Shown here: in pieces, positions 9,094 through 17,235 of the stretch
Numbering within the stretch: the first letter of the stretch is position 1
Layout of the letters: each line of letters begins with the position of its first letter
DNA from: Cytophagaceae bacterium
GTDB lineage: Bacteria > Bacteroidota > Bacteroidia > Cytophagales > Spirosomataceae
DNA: 64,000 bases
NCBI GenBank assembly: GCA_027486845.1
Contig: JAIXOL010000008.1
Location: 115,665 to 179,664, forward strand
Reading direction: 5' to 3'
Program-made: the position numbers and the translations under genes
The notes under the pieces: model-generated
What the model saw: only the letters and a program-made list of their open reading frames with translations
Database searches by the model: none
What the model was told of the DNA's origin: nothing

Positions 9094-9118
9094 AGGAACG
9101 TCCAAATTGGACGTTCCT
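9094..9118. repeat. Short perfect palindrome between coaX and nadC
   Basis: AGGAACGTCC and GGACGTTCCT form 10-base perfect arms around a 5-base loop. No T-run follows on either strand, so it is not a classical terminator. It may be a small dispersed hairpin repeat or an operator for nadC. Confidence 0.6.
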
Positions 9119-9157
9119 CTCAATAATATTCCACAAAATTTATTAGATTGAAAAAAT

Positions 9158-10009
9158 ATGAAATTAGATAAAAGAGCAATCACAAAATTTATAAAAGCAG
9201 CCCTTGCCGAAGATGTTGGTGATGGCGACCATACTTCGCTTTCAACTGTGCCGGCCGATGCTATTGGCAAAGCCAAACTTTTGGTAAAAGATGATGGAAC
9301 TTTGGCAGGTGTAGAATTGGCCAAAATGATTTTTAAGATTGTAGATAAAGATCTAAAAGTGCAGGTGCTTATCAAAGATGGCAATCTTGTAAAATATGGT
9401 GATATTGCATTTTATGTAGAAGGCCATGACCGCTCGATTCTAACTGCTGAACGTTTGGTGCTGAATTGTATGCAACGCATGAGCGGAATTGCCACCACAA
9501 CCAAACAGGTAGTTAAACTATTGGAAGGCACAAAGACGAAAGTTTTGGATACTCGAAAGACCACTCCTTGTTTCAGAATGATTGAAAAATGGGGCGTACA
9601 GATTGGTGGAGGTATCAATCATCGTTTTGGGCTTTTTGACATGATTTTGATAAAAGATAACCACGTTGATTATGCAGGAGGTATCAAAAATGCTCTCAAC
9701 GCAGCTCATGAATACTTAAAATCAACTGGAAAGGATTTGCCGATTGAAATTGAAGTGCGTAATATTGCCGAACTCCAAGAAGCTCTCGAAATTGGCGGTG
9801 TTGTGCGTATCATGCTCGATAATTTTAGTTATGAAAATATCCGTGAGGCCATCAAAATAGTTGATGGACGATTCCCATTGGAAGCATCGGGTAATATTTC
9901 ACCTAAAAATGTAAGAGAATATGCCGATTGTGGCGTTGATTACGTGTCGATGGGCTATTTAACACACTCAGCTAAAAGTTTGGATTTGAGCCTGAAAGCG
10001 GTGAAATAA
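9158..10009 (+). CDS. nadC: Nicotinate-nucleotide pyrophosphorylase (carboxylating), quinolinate phosphoribosyltransferase
   Basis: NadC makes nicotinate mononucleotide from quinolinate and PRPP in de novo NAD synthesis. The 283-residue protein shows the N-terminal EDVGDGDHTSLSTVPAD, the hallmark LNCMQRMSGIATTTK, DTRKTTPCFRMIEKW, GGGINHRFGLFDMILIKDNH, and the C-terminal barrel segment EASGNISPKNVREYA with DYVSMGYLTHS. All expected substrate-binding Arg, Lys and His positions appear to be present. The adjacent coaX gene also serves cofactor synthesis; a strong terminator follows nadC. Confidence 0.95.
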   Translation: MKLDKRAITKFIKAALAEDVGDGDHTSLSTVPADAIGKAKLLVKDDGTLAGVELAKMIFKIVDKDLKVQVLIKDGNLVKYGDIAFYVEGHDRSILTAERLVLNCMQRMSGIATTTKQVVKLLEGTKTKVLDTRKTTPCFRMIEKWGVQIGGGINHRFGLFDMILIKDNHVDYAGGIKNALNAAHEYLKSTGKDLPIEIEVRNIAELQEALEIGGVVRIMLDNFSYENIREAIKIVDGRFPLEASGNISPKNVREYADCGVDYVSMGYLTHSAKSLDLSLKAVK

Positions 10010-10033
10010 TCTTGCTTCAACAGTCCAAGATTC

Positions 10034-10081
10034 ATAAATAAGAAAGGTCTTTTGGTGTACCAAAAGACCTTTCTTATTTAT
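10034..10081. terminator. Bidirectional terminator between nadC and the subtilase gene
   Basis: A very long perfect stem pairs ATAAATAAGAAAGGTCTTTT with its complement around a GGTGTACC centre. A-runs on one arm and T-runs on the other let it end both nadC and the convergent subtilase gene. Confidence 0.85.
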
Positions 10082-10097
10082 ATTTTTGATTAAAAAA

Positions 10098-11687
10098 TCA
10101 CTTCATTTCTATCGCCATTTTTACTGCATTGTAAGCATTTACAATTCCGCCAGTAACTGATAAATCTTCAAACTTCACAATTTCGTCGCTACCGGGCTTT
10201 TTCACTCTTAAATCTGGCACTTTTACCGACGATTCTAAGATAATTTTCTTGATTTGAGCCGCCGTAAGGTTAGGAAAATAAGATTTCAATAAAGCAGCTA
10301 CACCCGCTGTTGCTGGCGAAGCCATACTTGTACCGCTTTTCTCTTCATATTTAGAACCTGGTACAGTTGAATAAATATCTACACCTGGAGCAAAAACATC
10401 TACGTTTTTCTTGCCATAATTACTAAATGTAGCTACAGCATCGGCATCTGGTTTCCAAGACAATGCTCCAACCGAAATCCAGTTTTCGGCAACACTACCA
10501 TTTGCATAAGTATCATTCGGAAACTGAGGGTCAGTATCCATATCTGAATTATCGTTTCCAGCCGCCGCAATCAACAATACACCTTTAGATTGGGCATATT
10601 TTACGGCATCATCAACCCATTTTTTCTCAGGTGAATATTTTTTACCAAAACTCATATTAATAATTTCGGCACCATTATCAGTAGCATAACGAATAGCATT
10701 TGCTACATCTTTGTCACGCTCGTCGCCATCGGGTACAGTACGAACAACCATTAGCTTCACATCGTTGCAGACACCCATGATACCCAATTTATTATTTCGG
10801 TTTGCCCCAACAATACCAGCCACGTGCGAGCCGTGCATGGCATCTGGACCTGTTACTTCATTATTGCCATACTCGCCATATTCGAGCTTTTTAGGATTAT
10901 CGTCTACCACTTTACGGGCATCAAAATCAAGGTTGTAATTGTACTTCAATTCATTTTCAAAATGATCGGCTGCTTCTTTAATATCAGCACCTGTTGCACC
11001 CAACTCAAAGAATTTTTCAAAGGTTTTCTTGGCTGCTCTTACCTTGCGGTCGGCTTGACTTTCGTCAATACCTTTGATAGCTGCTTGCGTAAGATTTTCC
11101 ACTTTCAGAAAATCTTTCAATATCTTCTCCGATTCTACATAATTTACATAAAGTTGCTTATAAATCGGGGCATATTGCTCATTTTCTGCTTTTTTCTCAT
11201 CATACTCTTTTTGCAAAGTCTGTAATAATTCATAATCAGCTTTATTTTTACTAATCAATTTTTTCGATGGTTTATCGCCAAATTTTTCTTTTAACTGCTT
11301 CAAAACTCTGGTCATTTCAAGTTGTTCGTGGTTAACATCAGTACCATCTTTTCCACCCAAAAAATCCCATCCATTAATATCATCAATGAAACCATTTTTG
11401 TCATCATCTTTGCCGTTTCCAGCAGTTTCTTTGGTATTTACCCAAAGTTTATCTTTCAAATCTTCGTGGTTTACATCAGTTCCGCCATCAATGATTGCCA
11501 CGACTACTGGCTTAGTTTTTTTATCTTTCAGCAACTCATTATAGGCACGCTCCACACTCATTCCGCGAACACCATCTTTCTCAAAATCAAGGTTAAACCA
11601 ATTAAGTTTAGTTTTTAGTTCTTGTGCATTTGTTTGAAGAAGAAACGAGGAAATTAGAATCGAAAAAAGGATTTTTTTCATTTGCAT
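10098..11687 (-). CDS. Secreted subtilisin-like serine protease (S8 family) with a long internal insertion
   Basis: The 529-residue protein begins with a signal peptide (residues about 1-21, ending TNAQ). The catalytic triad is visible: Asp in AIIDGGTDVNHEDL (about 67), His in DAMHGSHVAGIVG (about 285) and Ser in SGTSMASPATAGVAALLKS (about 452), with oxyanion Asn in LIAAAGNDNSD. Asp and His are about 215 residues apart, far more than the usual 30-45. The insertion is rich in Lys and Glu, probably helical, and contains KNKADYELLQTLQKEYDEK. No C-terminal type IX sorting domain is present, so a periplasmic or surface site is possible. It is followed by the shared terminator at 10034. Confidence 0.93.
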   Translation of the reverse strand: MQMKKILFSILISSFLLQTNAQELKTKLNWFNLDFEKDGVRGMSVERAYNELLKDKKTKPVVVAIIDGGTDVNHEDLKDKLWVNTKETAGNGKDDDKNGFIDDINGWDFLGGKDGTDVNHEQLEMTRVLKQLKEKFGDKPSKKLISKNKADYELLQTLQKEYDEKKAENEQYAPIYKQLYVNYVESEKILKDFLKVENLTQAAIKGIDESQADRKVRAAKKTFEKFFELGATGADIKEAADHFENELKYNYNLDFDARKVVDDNPKKLEYGEYGNNEVTGPDAMHGSHVAGIVGANRNNKLGIMGVCNDVKLMVVRTVPDGDERDKDVANAIRYATDNGAEIINMSFGKKYSPEKKWVDDAVKYAQSKGVLLIAAAGNDNSDMDTDPQFPNDTYANGSVAENWISVGALSWKPDADAVATFSNYGKKNVDVFAPGVDIYSTVPGSKYEEKSGTSMASPATAGVAALLKSYFPNLTAAQIKKIILESSVKVPDLRVKKPGSDEIVKFEDLSVTGGIVNAYNAVKMAIEMK

Positions 11688-11797
11688 AAATTTTGTTTTT
11701 TAGAAAAAGCATCTTTTGTGAATATCAATGCTTCGATGATAAATAAACTGCGAATAAAACGAATAAGTTTGATATATATTTAAGCTCTAATTAGGTA

Positions 11798-12943
11798 TTA
11801 TTGAAAGGCTTGAATGAAATCTGCTATTAAATCTTCAATATTTTCGATTCCTACCGAAATACGCAATAAATTTTCGGGGCTGCTTGAGTGAGTTCCTTCC
11901 ACCGAAAAACGGTGTTCGATTAAACTTTCTACCCCACCCAAACTTGTTGCATGTTTGAAAATCTTGAGTTTAGATGCCAATTCCATGGCTTCATCTTGAC
12001 CACCTTTCACCAAAATAGACATCATTCCGCCAAAACACGGTACGCCAACCACATTACGCATTTGTTTTTTAGCGACTTTATGATATTCGTTAGATTTTAA
12101 ACCAGGGTAATTTACCTTTTCGATTTGTGGTTGGGCTTCTAAAAAAGTGGCCAATCTCATAGCATTTTGAGCATGAACAGGCATTCTGATTGCAAAAGTC
12201 GATAAACTTCGACTCAATAACCAACAATCAAAAGGCGATGGAACAGCTCCACCAACGGTCTGGAAGGTGCGGATTGCCGCCCCCACCCCCAGAGGGGGTG
12301 CTGGTGGGAGTATAACAACACCTCCCAAAATATCAGAATGACCGCCAAAATATTTGGTAGTTGAGTGCATAATTAGGTCAACACCAAACTCAAAAGGTCG
12401 GGTAAAAAATGGTGTTGCCCAAGTATTATCGCAGGCCACCAAGATATTTTTTGCTTTGGCTATTTTCACAACCGCCTGAATATCAGTAACTTTCAAACTC
12501 GGATTTGATGGCGTTTCTATCCAAATCAGTTTAGTGTTTTTCTTAATCGCTCGCTTGATTGCTCCCAAATCGGTCATATCAACAGCCGTGCAAGTTAGCC
12601 CGAAATTGGCATAGAGATTATCAATAATAACTTTTGTATTATAATAAATATCATCGGGCAGAATCACGTGGGTATTTCCACCCAACGAATGAAAAATACT
12701 CATCGTAGCAGCTTGACCCGATGCAAAAGCAATGGCTTCGCTCCCACCTTCAAGAGCAGCCAGTTTTTCTTCTAAGGCTCGTCGGTTGGGGTTCGATGCA
12801 CGAGTATAAATATCTCTACCTTCTAAGGTGCTGCCATCTTCGGCACGCTCAAAAGTGGTAGATAGAATCAAAGGAGAAACAACTGCCCCCGTAGTTGGGT
12901 CGCTGTGATTTCCTGCGTGAATTGAAAGAGTTTCAAGTTTCAT
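11798..12943 (-). CDS. Trans-sulfuration PLP enzyme (cystathionine gamma-synthase / gamma-lyase family)
   Basis: This enzyme uses pyridoxal phosphate to form or cleave cystathionine or related thioethers. Translation most likely starts at ATG 12943 (MKLETLSIHAGNHSDPTTGA), where family homology begins. Motifs seen: YTRASNPNRRALEEKLAALEGG, IWIETPSNPSLKVTDI, ACDNTWATPFFTRP, and the PLP lysine in DLIMHSTTKYFGGHSD. VGGAVPSPFDCWLLSRSL and the C-terminal SLGGVESLIEHR are typical; the latter resembles cystathionine gamma-synthase and gamma-lyase alike, so metB and mccB/mgl cannot be separated. The segment LPPAPPLGVGAAI replaces the normal charged helix start after ILGGVVI and is encoded by a GC-rich palindrome (12276-12310). 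Confidence 0.9.
   Translation of the reverse strand: MKLETLSIHAGNHSDPTTGAVVSPLILSTTFERAEDGSTLEGRDIYTRASNPNRRALEEKLAALEGGSEAIAFASGQAATMSIFHSLGGNTHVILPDDIYYNTKVIIDNLYANFGLTCTAVDMTDLGAIKRAIKKNTKLIWIETPSNPSLKVTDIQAVVKIAKAKNILVACDNTWATPFFTRPFEFGVDLIMHSTTKYFGGHSDILGGVVILPPAPPLGVGAAIRTFQTVGGAVPSPFDCWLLSRSLSTFAIRMPVHAQNAMRLATFLEAQPQIEKVNYPGLKSNEYHKVAKKQMRNVVGVPCFGGMMSILVKGGQDEAMELASKLKIFKHATSLGGVESLIEHRFSVEGTHSSSPENLLRISVGIENIEDLIADFIQAFQ
12276..12310. repeat. GC-rich palindrome inserted in frame in the PLP enzyme gene
   Basis: CACCCCC (12284-12290) and GGGGGTG (12294-12300) are perfect arms with loop AGA, flanked by further complementary GC-rich sequence (CCGCCCC on one side, GGTGGGAG on the other). 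The base composition contrasts sharply with the A+T-rich gene. It encodes residues not found in relatives, so it appears to be a short mobile or dispersed palindrome that kept the frame. Confidence 0.7.
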
Positions 12944-12972
12944 TTTGTAATTTTGTAAAAAAAAATACAAAT

Positions 12973-13176
12973 ATGACATTTTTAGATAGAATTACCACTA
13001 TTCCTGATGTCTGTAATGGCAAACCTACCATTGGAGGAATGCGAATTACCTTTAAAACAATACTTGAGAATAATACCACAGGAGATACCATTGAGGGCAT
13101 TTTGGAAGAGTAGCCATTTTTAGAGAATGCCAACATAAAATCGTGGATTGAGTATGCCAATTTAAACGCTAAATAA
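12973..13176 (+). pseudogene. DUF433 (antitoxin-like) gene interrupted by a stop codon
   Basis: ATG 12973 starts a typical DUF433 sequence: ITTIPDVCNGKPTIGGMRIT followed by IEGILEE. An in-frame TAG at 13111-13113 falls where relatives have a Tyr or Asp before PFL; the frame then continues PFLENANIKSWIEYANLNAK to TAA 13174. DUF433 proteins are small helix-turn-helix antitoxins, often paired with a PIN-like toxin (DUF5615). No such partner follows: argB starts 63 bases on. It is divergent from the PLP enzyme gene with only 29 bases between the two start codons. Confidence 0.75.
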
Positions 13177-13239
13177 TTAATTGAGGAAGAAATTAGCCAA
13201 GAAAGTACCGCCAAAACAAAGCTCCTTTACTACAAAAAC

Positions 13240-14022
13240 ATGAAACTCAACATCATCAAAATCGGAGGAAATGTAATTGATAATCCTCGCTCAAACAAAC
13301 AATTTCTCGAAGATTTTGCTACACTCGAAAGCTCAAAAATTTTAATTCACGGTGGAGGAAAAATTGCTACAAAAATTGCAGTAAAACTCGATGTAGAAAC
13401 CAAAATGGTTGATGGCCGCAGAATTACTGATTTACCAATGCTCGAAGTAGTAACGATGGTCTATGGCGGGCTCGTAAACAAGCAAATTGTGGCACAATTA
13501 CAGGCTATCGGCTGTAATGCTCTTGGTCTAACTGGTGCTGATGGCGGCGTGATTTTAGCAAAAAAGCGTGTTGTCAAAGACATAGACTACGGCTACGTAG
13601 GCGATATAGAAAAAGTTGATAATAAGCTGATTGACAACTTTTTACAGAACAATTTAACACCAATATTTGCTCCACTCACCTTCGATAAAGAAGGAAATAT
13701 GCTTAATACGAATGCCGATACGCAAGCATCGTCGATAGCAGTAGCGATGGCCAAGCAGTATGAAGTAAATTTAATATACTGTTTTGAAAAAAAAGGTGTA
13801 CTTTCAAACCCGGATGACGACGATTCTGTAATTCCACAACTCACGCCAAGCATTTATGCCGATTATAAGGCTTCAGGTGCAATCCATGCTGGCATGATTC
13901 CGAAACTTGATAATGCTTTTGCGGCACTTCAAAGAGGCGTTACGAAAGTAACGATTTGCCACGCCGACGAACTAAAACAAGCCGTTGCCGAAGGCACGCG
14001 AGGAACGCAGATTATTCTGTAA
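13240..14022 (+). CDS. argB: Acetylglutamate kinase
   Basis: ArgB phosphorylates N-acyl-glutamate in arginine synthesis. The 260-residue protein has the glycine-rich site KIGGNVI and ILIHGGGKIATK, the acyl-glutamate-binding VDGRRITD, LNTNADTQASSIAVAMA and the C-terminal IHAGMIPKLDNAFAAL. In some Bacteroidota the acyl group is succinyl instead of acetyl; the sequence does not settle this by eye. An M20 deacylase likely of the same pathway follows, separated by 96 bases from its probable ATG. Confidence 0.94.
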   Translation: MKLNIIKIGGNVIDNPRSNKQFLEDFATLESSKILIHGGGKIATKIAVKLDVETKMVDGRRITDLPMLEVVTMVYGGLVNKQIVAQLQAIGCNALGLTGADGGVILAKKRVVKDIDYGYVGDIEKVDNKLIDNFLQNNLTPIFAPLTFDKEGNMLNTNADTQASSIAVAMAKQYEVNLIYCFEKKGVLSNPDDDDSVIPQLTPSIYADYKASGAIHAGMIPKLDNAFAALQRGVTKVTICHADELKQAVAEGTRGTQIIL

Positions 14023-14027
14023 ATACA

Positions 14028-14050
14028 CAGTCAACAGTTGACAGTCAACA
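14028..14050. repeat. Short inverted/direct repeat between argB and the M20 gene
   Basis: The word CAGTCAAC occurs twice as a direct repeat, and GTCAAC-A-GTTGAC forms a perfect palindrome at 14030-14042. Such short words are common intergenic debris in Bacteroidota, but its position just after argB could also be regulatory. Confidence 0.5.
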
Positions 14051-14118
14051 ACGTAAGTCATAATTTTTTGAGCAAATCAAAAGAAAATTCGCTCATTCAA
14101 TCATTCAACATTGCATTT

Positions 14119-15198
14119 ATGCTTCATAATTCAGAATTAGTACAGACAATTACCAAAGATGCCATTGAGCTTCTTAAAGATTTAATTCAGACCGAATCTT
14201 TTAGTAAACAAGAAGATGATACTGCGGCAATTCTAGAAGAATTTTTTCGAGAAAGAAACATTCCTTTTCGTCGTAAAAAGAATAATATTTGGGCAAAAAA
14301 TAAGCATTTTGATGCTTCAAAACCAACGGTTTTATTAAATTCTCACCATGATACAGTAAAACCTAACCCATCTTGGACACTCAATCCGCTCAATCCATTG
14401 GTGAAAGAAGGCAAACTTTATGGACTTGGCAGCAATGATGCAGGTGGTTGTTTGGTATCGTTAATTGCGACGTTTTGCTATTATTATCATCGGAACGATT
14501 TGAAATATAATGTCGTGATGGCGGTAAGTGCTGAAGAAGAAATTTCAGGTCGTGATGGTCTTGAAATTTTAGTACCAGAAATGCCCGAAATTGAGTTTGC
14601 GATTGTAGGCGAGCCAACCCAAATGCATTTAGCGGTTGCAGAAAAAGGTCTTTTGGTTTTGGATTGTATCGCACATGGAAAATCAGGTCATGCAGCTCGT
14701 GATGAAGGAGAAAATGCACTTTACAAAGCCGTAAAAGATATTGCTTGGTTTCAAGACTATAAATTTCCAAAAGTTTCCGAAAATCTTGGGCCAATCAAAA
14801 TGAGCGTAACAATGATAAATGCTGGTTCACAGCATAATGTTGTGCCTGATACTTGCAAGTTTACGGTAGATATTAGAGTAACAGAACAATATACTTTAGA
14901 AGAAATTACGGATGTTGTGAAGAAAAACATCGAAAGTGAAGTAGTACCTCGTTCGATTCGTTTGCGTCCGTCAAGTATTCCAAAAGAACATCCAATTGTG
15001 CAAGCAGGAATTTCTATGGGGCGAAATACTTATGGCTCGCCAACTACTTCTGACCAAGCTTTACTTGATTGTCCATCTTTGAAAATGGGGCCTGGCGATT
15101 CGGCTCGCTCGCACACGGCCGACGAGTTTATTTACCTTGATGAAATCGAGGAAGGTATCAAGCTATATATCACTATGCTTGGCAAGGTGATAATTTAA
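14119..15198 (+). CDS. M20-family deacylase of arginine synthesis (N-acyl-ornithine/citrulline deacylase type)
   Basis: This is a zinc amidohydrolase of the ArgE/DapE (M20) family. Homology starts at ATG 14119 (MLHNSELVQTITKDAIELL), leaving about 359 residues. Metal-site motifs are seen: LNSHHDTVKPNPSW (His ligand), GLGSNDAGGCL (bridging Asp), VSAEEEISG (catalytic Glu plus ligand Glu), GEPTQMHLAVAEKG, and the C-terminal SARSHTADEFI (His ligand). Next to argB it most likely removes the acyl group from N-acyl-citrulline or N-acyl-ornithine; in Bacteroidota the acyl-citrulline route is usual. A strong hairpin follows. Confidence 0.85.
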   Translation: MLHNSELVQTITKDAIELLKDLIQTESFSKQEDDTAAILEEFFRERNIPFRRKKNNIWAKNKHFDASKPTVLLNSHHDTVKPNPSWTLNPLNPLVKEGKLYGLGSNDAGGCLVSLIATFCYYYHRNDLKYNVVMAVSAEEEISGRDGLEILVPEMPEIEFAIVGEPTQMHLAVAEKGLLVLDCIAHGKSGHAARDEGENALYKAVKDIAWFQDYKFPKVSENLGPIKMSVTMINAGSQHNVVPDTCKFTVDIRVTEQYTLEEITDVVKKNIESEVVPRSIRLRPSSIPKEHPIVQAGISMGRNTYGSPTTSDQALLDCPSLKMGPGDSARSHTADEFIYLDEIEEGIKLYITMLGKVII

Positions 15199-15233
15199 AA
15201 AACTGTATATCACCTTATTTTCATATAAAACCA

Positions 15234-15278
15234 TTTTTTCATAGCGTAGGGTCTGCGAACTCTACGCTATGAAAAAAA
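15234..15278 (+). terminator. Intrinsic terminator after the arginine genes
   Basis: A 15-base stem TTTTTCATAGCGTAG / CTACGCTATGAAAAA encloses the loop GGTCTGCGAACT. It sits 35 bases after the M20 stop codon. The flanking T and A runs mean it could work in both directions. Confidence 0.75.
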
Positions 15279-15366
15279 ATGTTATATAATTACTTTGTCC
15301 ATTCTAAATATCCACCAACTAAAGCAGGTGGTAATTGACGTTCGATTCCTATCAAAATCTACAAAA

Positions 15367-15810
15367 ATGAGCATCATCTATTATATCCTTGCCTTTTTAT
15401 GTGGCGTTACGAATAGCACACAATCGGGTGTGAATGCAGAGCTGCGGAGGTCAATCAATAATCCAATTTATGCAGCTATTATTTCTTTTGCATCTGGTTT
15501 ATTAGGATTGATTTTGATAACTCCTTTTTTCAAAGAATCAGTGCCGACAATAGACACCTTGAAATCGTTGGAGTGGTGGAAACTAACAGGCGGCGTACTA
15601 GGTGCTTTTTTTGTAACGACCGTAATTTTGAGCGTACAAAAAATTGGCTCAGCCAATATGATTTGCTTAATTGTAGCAGGGCAATTGCTAACCGCCATGC
15701 TACTTGACCATTACGGACTTTTAGGTTTCAAATTGCACCAAATCAACGGCTGGCGTATTGCGGGTGGTATACTCATTGTGGCAGGAGTTTACTTAATTTT
15801 AAAGAATTGA
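15367..15810 (+). CDS. YdcZ-family (DUF606) small membrane transporter
   Basis: From ATG 15367 (MSIIYYILAFLCGVTNSTQSG) the protein has 147 residues and about five hydrophobic helices, as is normal for the YdcZ family of the drug/metabolite transporter superfamily. The first helix carries the typical GVTNSTQSGVNAELR and the last part LIVAGQLLTAMLLDHYGLLG. The substrate is unknown. An in-frame TTG at 15295 would add 24 residues unlike the family and is rejected as a start. Its 3' end overlaps the convergent Kdo transferase gene by 22 bases. Confidence 0.85.
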   Translation: MSIIYYILAFLCGVTNSTQSGVNAELRRSINNPIYAAIISFASGLLGLILITPFFKESVPTIDTLKSLEWWKLTGGVLGAFFVTTVILSVQKIGSANMICLIVAGQLLTAMLLDHYGLLGFKLHQINGWRIAGGILIVAGVYLILKN

Positions 15811-17057
15811 TCTACCTCGTACATCACTTTTTCAGTAGCACCAATGTTCTGTAAAACGTAGTTCTGCGAAATCTTATCTGTTTTTTTCTTTTTTAATTCG
15901 TTTAAGCGTAAATCGTTCAACATTACACCTAAATCATCAGTTGACTTTACGGCATAAGCTCCGCCCAAATTGACTAAATCGACTGCTTCTTGGAATTTAT
16001 GATACGCTTTATTACCAAAGAAAATAGGCATTCCGAAGGTTGCAGCCTCCAAGATATTGTGCAAACCTTTACCAAATGAGCCACCAATAAAAGCAAAATC
16101 GGCGTATTGATAAAGTGATGAAAGCATACCAATATTATTTATTATAAGTACCTGATAATCTATCAGTTTGGTATCAGTTTTTACTTCCGAAAAACAAATA
16201 CTTTTCGATTCGATTTGCTTTTGCCAAGCGTTTATTTCTTCTTGATGAATTTCGTGCGGAGCGATTACGAAAGTTAAATTTGAATCTTTTTTAAGTGAAT
16301 TTATTAACGGAATTAAAACTTCTAAATCGGTTTGCCATGCCGAACCCACCATAAGTATTTGTCGATTTGCCTTAAAACGTTCGGCAATTGGAATATCTAT
16401 CTTGGCATCCACAATTTGTTTCACACGGTCGAAACGAGTATCACCTGCAAGCGTAATCTGTTGAATATCAATACTTTTTAGCAAATCGAATGACTCTTGA
16501 TTTTGAACTAAAATATGTTTGAATTTGGTCAAAATTTCTCTGTAAAACCCACCATAAGATTTAAAGAATAATTGATTTGGACGAAAAATAGCAGAAAACG
16601 AAATCACTGGAATTTGTTGCTTTTCGAGTTCAATCAAATAATTTCTCCAAAATTCATACTTCACAAAAAACACAACAGACGGTTTTACGATTTCTATAAA
16701 CTTTTGTGCATTTTGAGGCGTATCAGCTGGAAGGTAACATATAAAATCTGCACCTGTATAAGTCTTTCTGATTTCATAACCCGATGGAGAAAAGAATGTC
16801 ACCAAGATTTTATAAGTTGGATATTTCACCCGAAAGGCTTCAATGACTGGTCGGCCTTGTTCAAATTCACCCAAAGAAGCACAATGAAACCAAGCAAGCG
16901 AAGTCGTACTACTGTTGGTGACCGAAGCTAAATCAAGCCGCTCAAAAATATTCTTTCTACCCTCTACCCAAAACTTTGCTTTTGAATTAAATGGAGCTAT
17001 GATGCTGATTATAAATGAATAAGCGTGTATTAAAAAATTATAAAGTAGATGAAGCAT
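15789..17057 (-). CDS. waaA: 3-deoxy-D-manno-octulosonic acid (Kdo) transferase
   Basis: WaaA (KdtA) transfers Kdo from CMP-Kdo to lipid IVA at the inner membrane, building the inner core of lipopolysaccharide. The 422-residue protein has an N-terminal hydrophobic anchor (LLYNFLIHAYSFIISII), the glycosyltransferase N-domain motifs WFHCASLGEFEQGRPVIEAF and FLWFFVKYEFW-like VVFFVKYEFWRNYLIEL, and the C-terminal FIGGSFGKGLHNILEAATFG with PIFFGNKAYHKF. Length matches family norms. It shows that the organism makes a Kdo-containing lipid A. Confidence 0.93.
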   Translation of the reverse strand: MLHLLYNFLIHAYSFIISIIAPFNSKAKFWVEGRKNIFERLDLASVTNSSTTSLAWFHCASLGEFEQGRPVIEAFRVKYPTYKILVTFFSPSGYEIRKTYTGADFICYLPADTPQNAQKFIEIVKPSVVFFVKYEFWRNYLIELEKQQIPVISFSAIFRPNQLFFKSYGGFYREILTKFKHILVQNQESFDLLKSIDIQQITLAGDTRFDRVKQIVDAKIDIPIAERFKANRQILMVGSAWQTDLEVLIPLINSLKKDSNLTFVIAPHEIHQEEINAWQKQIESKSICFSEVKTDTKLIDYQVLIINNIGMLSSLYQYADFAFIGGSFGKGLHNILEAATFGMPIFFGNKAYHKFQEAVDLVNLGGAYAVKSTDDLGVMLNDLRLNELKKKKTDKISQNYVLQNIGATEKVMYEVDQFFKIK

Positions 17058-17235
17058 CGTCAGTAGAACAAGTATCTAACTTGTTTCGATAAAAAATTTA
17101 AAAGTATTGTGAAATACAACATAGAAATCGATCGATTGAGGCCGATACTTTTTTTTTGCTGAAACAAAACTATAAAAAAACATTCAAAACCTAAGAATTT
17201 TATTAATTTCGCTGTAAATTAATAAAGTTTTAAGA

